A DNA stretch of 6,103 nucleotides, from positions 1 to 6,103 of the forward strand of contig CAJGCM010000130.1 in NCBI GenBank assembly GCA_904501765.1, read 5' to 3'. Shown here one piece after another: positions 4,779 through 6,103 of the stretch. Under the pieces are notes generated by a model. It was given only the letters and a program-made list of their open reading frames with translations. It ran no database searches and was not told the origin of the DNA. Numbering within the stretch: position 1 is the stretch's first letter; each line of letters starts with the position of its first letter. The DNA is from an uncultured Clostridia bacterium. GTDB lineage: Bacteria; Bacillota; Clostridia; Oscillospirales; CAG-272. The translations under genes were made by a program, and so were the position numbers.

Positions 4779-4817
4779 AGCCCTTGTCTGGGCGCACAAG
4801 GGCTCATTTGATTTTTT
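4779..4817 (+). terminator. Rho-independent terminator T4, fused to promoter P4
   Basis: A 9-bp stem (AGCCCTTGT at 4779-4787 with ACAAGGGCT at 4796-4804) closes an 8-nt loop, followed by CATTTGATTTTTT (4805-4817). Again the T-run contains the -35 box of the next promoter. The hairpin sequence differs from T1-T3 apart from the AGCCCTT start shared with T1. Confidence 0.88.
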
Positions 4818-4836
4818 CAAAAAAATATGTTATAAT
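4808..4836 (+). promoter_or_regulatory. Promoter P4 of the long unknown gene
   Basis: The boxes are -35 TTGATT (4808-4813), a 17-nt spacer and -10 TATAAT (4831-4836), with an extended -10 TG at 4828-4829. The start of transcription should fall near 4842-4844. AGAGG at 4856-4860 serves the ATG at 4869. Confidence 0.9.
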
Positions 4837-4858
4837 ATATATGTAAGATAAAGAAAGA
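4820..4858 (+). repeat. Promoter-leader direct repeat, copy 4 (39 nt identical to copy 2)
   Basis: Bases 4820-4858 equal 2321-2359 exactly. The first 29 nt (4820-4848) are shared by all four modules. The leader is of the GTAAGATAAAGAAAG subtype. Confidence 0.9.
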
Positions 4859-4868
4859 GGTAAGAGAT

Positions 4869-6103
4869 ATGGAAATGATGAATTTGCTCAGTGTAGAAGA
4901 ACTCAGTGCGATGCGCTCATACATTAAGTGGTATGGCGGCGAAAATGGCGAAAGCCTCGATACTATGGCGTCCAGTCTGGATATGGCACATATCCTGCGT
5001 TTCTGGGCAAATGACAAGAAAGAGTTGTGCCGCTTGTTCGGTAACAAACTCATTCTGACGAGACATATCTCTTTCCGTAAATCGCAGGCGGAAATGGAAG
5101 ATGACATCAACGCAGCTCTTTTTGAGAGAAATAGCGAAGGTTTTGAGTTCTCTTCCGCCTATTTCCAGAAGATAGTAGAGCCTATGTGGCAAGAGGACCG
5201 AGATAAGTATTACTATCTTCGCGAACTTCAGGAGGTTGCTACGCTTATCTCCAATGTTTACTCTGGACCTACCTTTTCTCTTGAGGTTGAAAATGGTAAG
5301 CCTCTTGTGGTAAACTCTGGCTGCAAGGCGAGCAAAATTCTCGGTAAGATTGCCTCTGCCTTTAATCTGCCCGGCTACGAGAAATTCAGAGTTGCTCACT
5401 CAATGTGTCTTAACCAAAAGAACACTGAAGGTGACATCTGTCTTTCTATCCATCCCCTTGACTATATGACTATGAGCGACAACGATTGCGATTGGAGTTC
5501 TTGTATGTCTTGGAAAGAGGGTGGCGACTATAGACAGGGAACTGTCGAAATGATGAACTCCCCATTCGTAGTTGTAGCCTACCTTAAATCCAAGAGCGAT
5601 ATGGATTTACTCGGCGGCTGGAGTGCTGATAATTGCAAGTGGAGCAACAAGAAATGGCGTCAGCTCTACATTGTTTCTCCCGATGTAATTGTGAGCATTA
5701 AGCAGTATCCCTATGAAAGCGACGACCTTGACACATTCTGCTTGCGTTGGTTGCGTGACCTCACTGAGGAAACTGCGGGCTTCGGTCCCTTCCACCCTCA
5801 GATGTGTCGTATTCGTAACCATCACAATAACACCCTTGCATTCTTGGGTAGAAACATTCACTTTGGCTTCGAAACTGGTTTTATGTACAATGATATGTAC
5901 TCTGACCACAATGCTTTTGTAAGCACTGAGGCGCCCGAAAGTGTATATATCTGCTACTCTGGTGCATCTGAGTGCATGTTGTGCGGCGCTGAGATCAACG
6001 ATTGCCCTGACGATATTCCTACCAGCACCCTGCTTTGTGGCGATTGCGGACACTTTATGCATTGCGACGAATGTGGTAGAAGTATCGACGAAGACAACTA
6101 CTA
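4869..6103 (+). CDS. Large unknown protein with CxxC zinc-finger-like C-terminal region (3'-partial)
   Basis: The frame stays open from the ATG at 4869 to the right edge: 411 complete codons plus two bases (TA) of the next, which could itself be a stop. AGAGG (4856-4860) lies 8 nt before the ATG. No signal peptide or membrane segment is seen. Residues 1-130 look helical and charged. Residues 135-280 form a compact-looking domain with a striking polar/aromatic block (HPLDYMTMSDN at 195-205, C207, W209, C212, W215, EGGDYRQG at 217-224, then MMNSPFVVVAYL at 228-239) and KKWRQLYIVSPDVIVSIKQY at 261-280. The end carries C369-x2-C372, C379, C390-x2-C393, H395, H398 and C399-x2-C402, fitting one or two zinc ribbons or fingers. 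The dense block looks like a catalytic or ligand-binding core, but I know no function and give none. It is the first gene after P4. Confidence 0.85.
   Translation, partial: MEMMNLLSVEELSAMRSYIKWYGGENGESLDTMASSLDMAHILRFWANDKKELCRLFGNKLILTRHISFRKSQAEMEDDINAALFERNSEGFEFSSAYFQKIVEPMWQEDRDKYYYLRELQEVATLISNVYSGPTFSLEVENGKPLVVNSGCKASKILGKIASAFNLPGYEKFRVAHSMCLNQKNTEGDICLSIHPLDYMTMSDNDCDWSSCMSWKEGGDYRQGTVEMMNSPFVVVAYLKSKSDMDLLGGWSADNCKWSNKKWRQLYIVSPDVIVSIKQYPYESDDLDTFCLRWLRDLTEETAGFGPFHPQMCRIRNHHNNTLAFLGRNIHFGFETGFMYNDMYSDHNAFVSTEAPESVYICYSGASECMLCGAEINDCPDDIPTSTLLCGDCGHFMHCDECGRSIDEDNY

Noticed and set aside
3761..4807. 348-codon open frame on the minus strand opposite the 316-aa gene
   Set aside because: It is antisense to a gene with a good SD, and it crosses terminator T4. 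The His/Lys/Val-rich composition is what reverse-complemented coding sequence produces.
5607..6062. Minus-strand and alternate-frame open stretches inside the last gene
   Set aside because: They lie within the 411-codon plus-strand frame that starts behind P4 with a proper SD, and none has its own start signals.

Overview
This window looks like part of a bacteriophage (or phage-derived) genome whose host is probably a low-to-mid GC Firmicute, most likely a gut clostridial relative. The reasons are: every gene lies on the plus strand; genes are packed with 1 to 23 nt overlaps; Shine-Dalgarno sites are strong and purine-rich (GGAGGAG, AAGGAGG, AGAGAGG); promoters fit the primary sigma factor very well; and most genes are small and unrecognisable. 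There is no structural, packaging or integration gene, so the phage assignment is inferred from architecture. The window seems to be an accessory or early-metabolism region.

The layout is a chain of transcription units, each separated by the same compact device: a rho-independent terminator hairpin that runs directly into a promoter (TTGATT, 17 nt, TATAAT, with an extended -10 TG) and a purine-rich leader. Four copies start at about 210, 2287, 3096 and 4779. Unit 0 (1-200) is the tail of an unknown gene. Unit 1 (299-2275) encodes a 67-aa small protein, NadR (NMN adenylyltransferase plus ribosylnicotinamide kinase) and PnuC (nicotinamide riboside transporter). Unit 2 (2374-3097) encodes a second 67-aa protein resembling DpnD/PcfM-like proteins, and a SprT-like zinc metalloprotease with a zinc ribbon. 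Unit 3 (3187-4765) encodes three unknown proteins, the last with a Met-rich hydrophobic repeat, a Cys-rich tail and a convincing internal start. Unit 4 (4869 to the window edge) is one long open reading frame that leaves the window without a stop. It encodes at least 411 aa of an unrecognised protein with three CxxC pairs near the visible end.

Functionally, unit 1 is a self-contained NAD+ supply line. PnuC brings nicotinamide riboside into the cell, and the two domains of NadR phosphorylate it to NMN and adenylate NMN to NAD+. This could support replication or offset host defences that deplete NAD+. The SprT-like protein could act on DNA-bound proteins. The remaining proteins have no function that can be read from sequence alone.

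The most distinctive features are the repeated nested terminator-promoter modules (two of them share 58 identical bases), the NadR/PnuC pair led by a small protein that shares a motif with the small protein leading the next operon, and the long unknown protein at the right edge.
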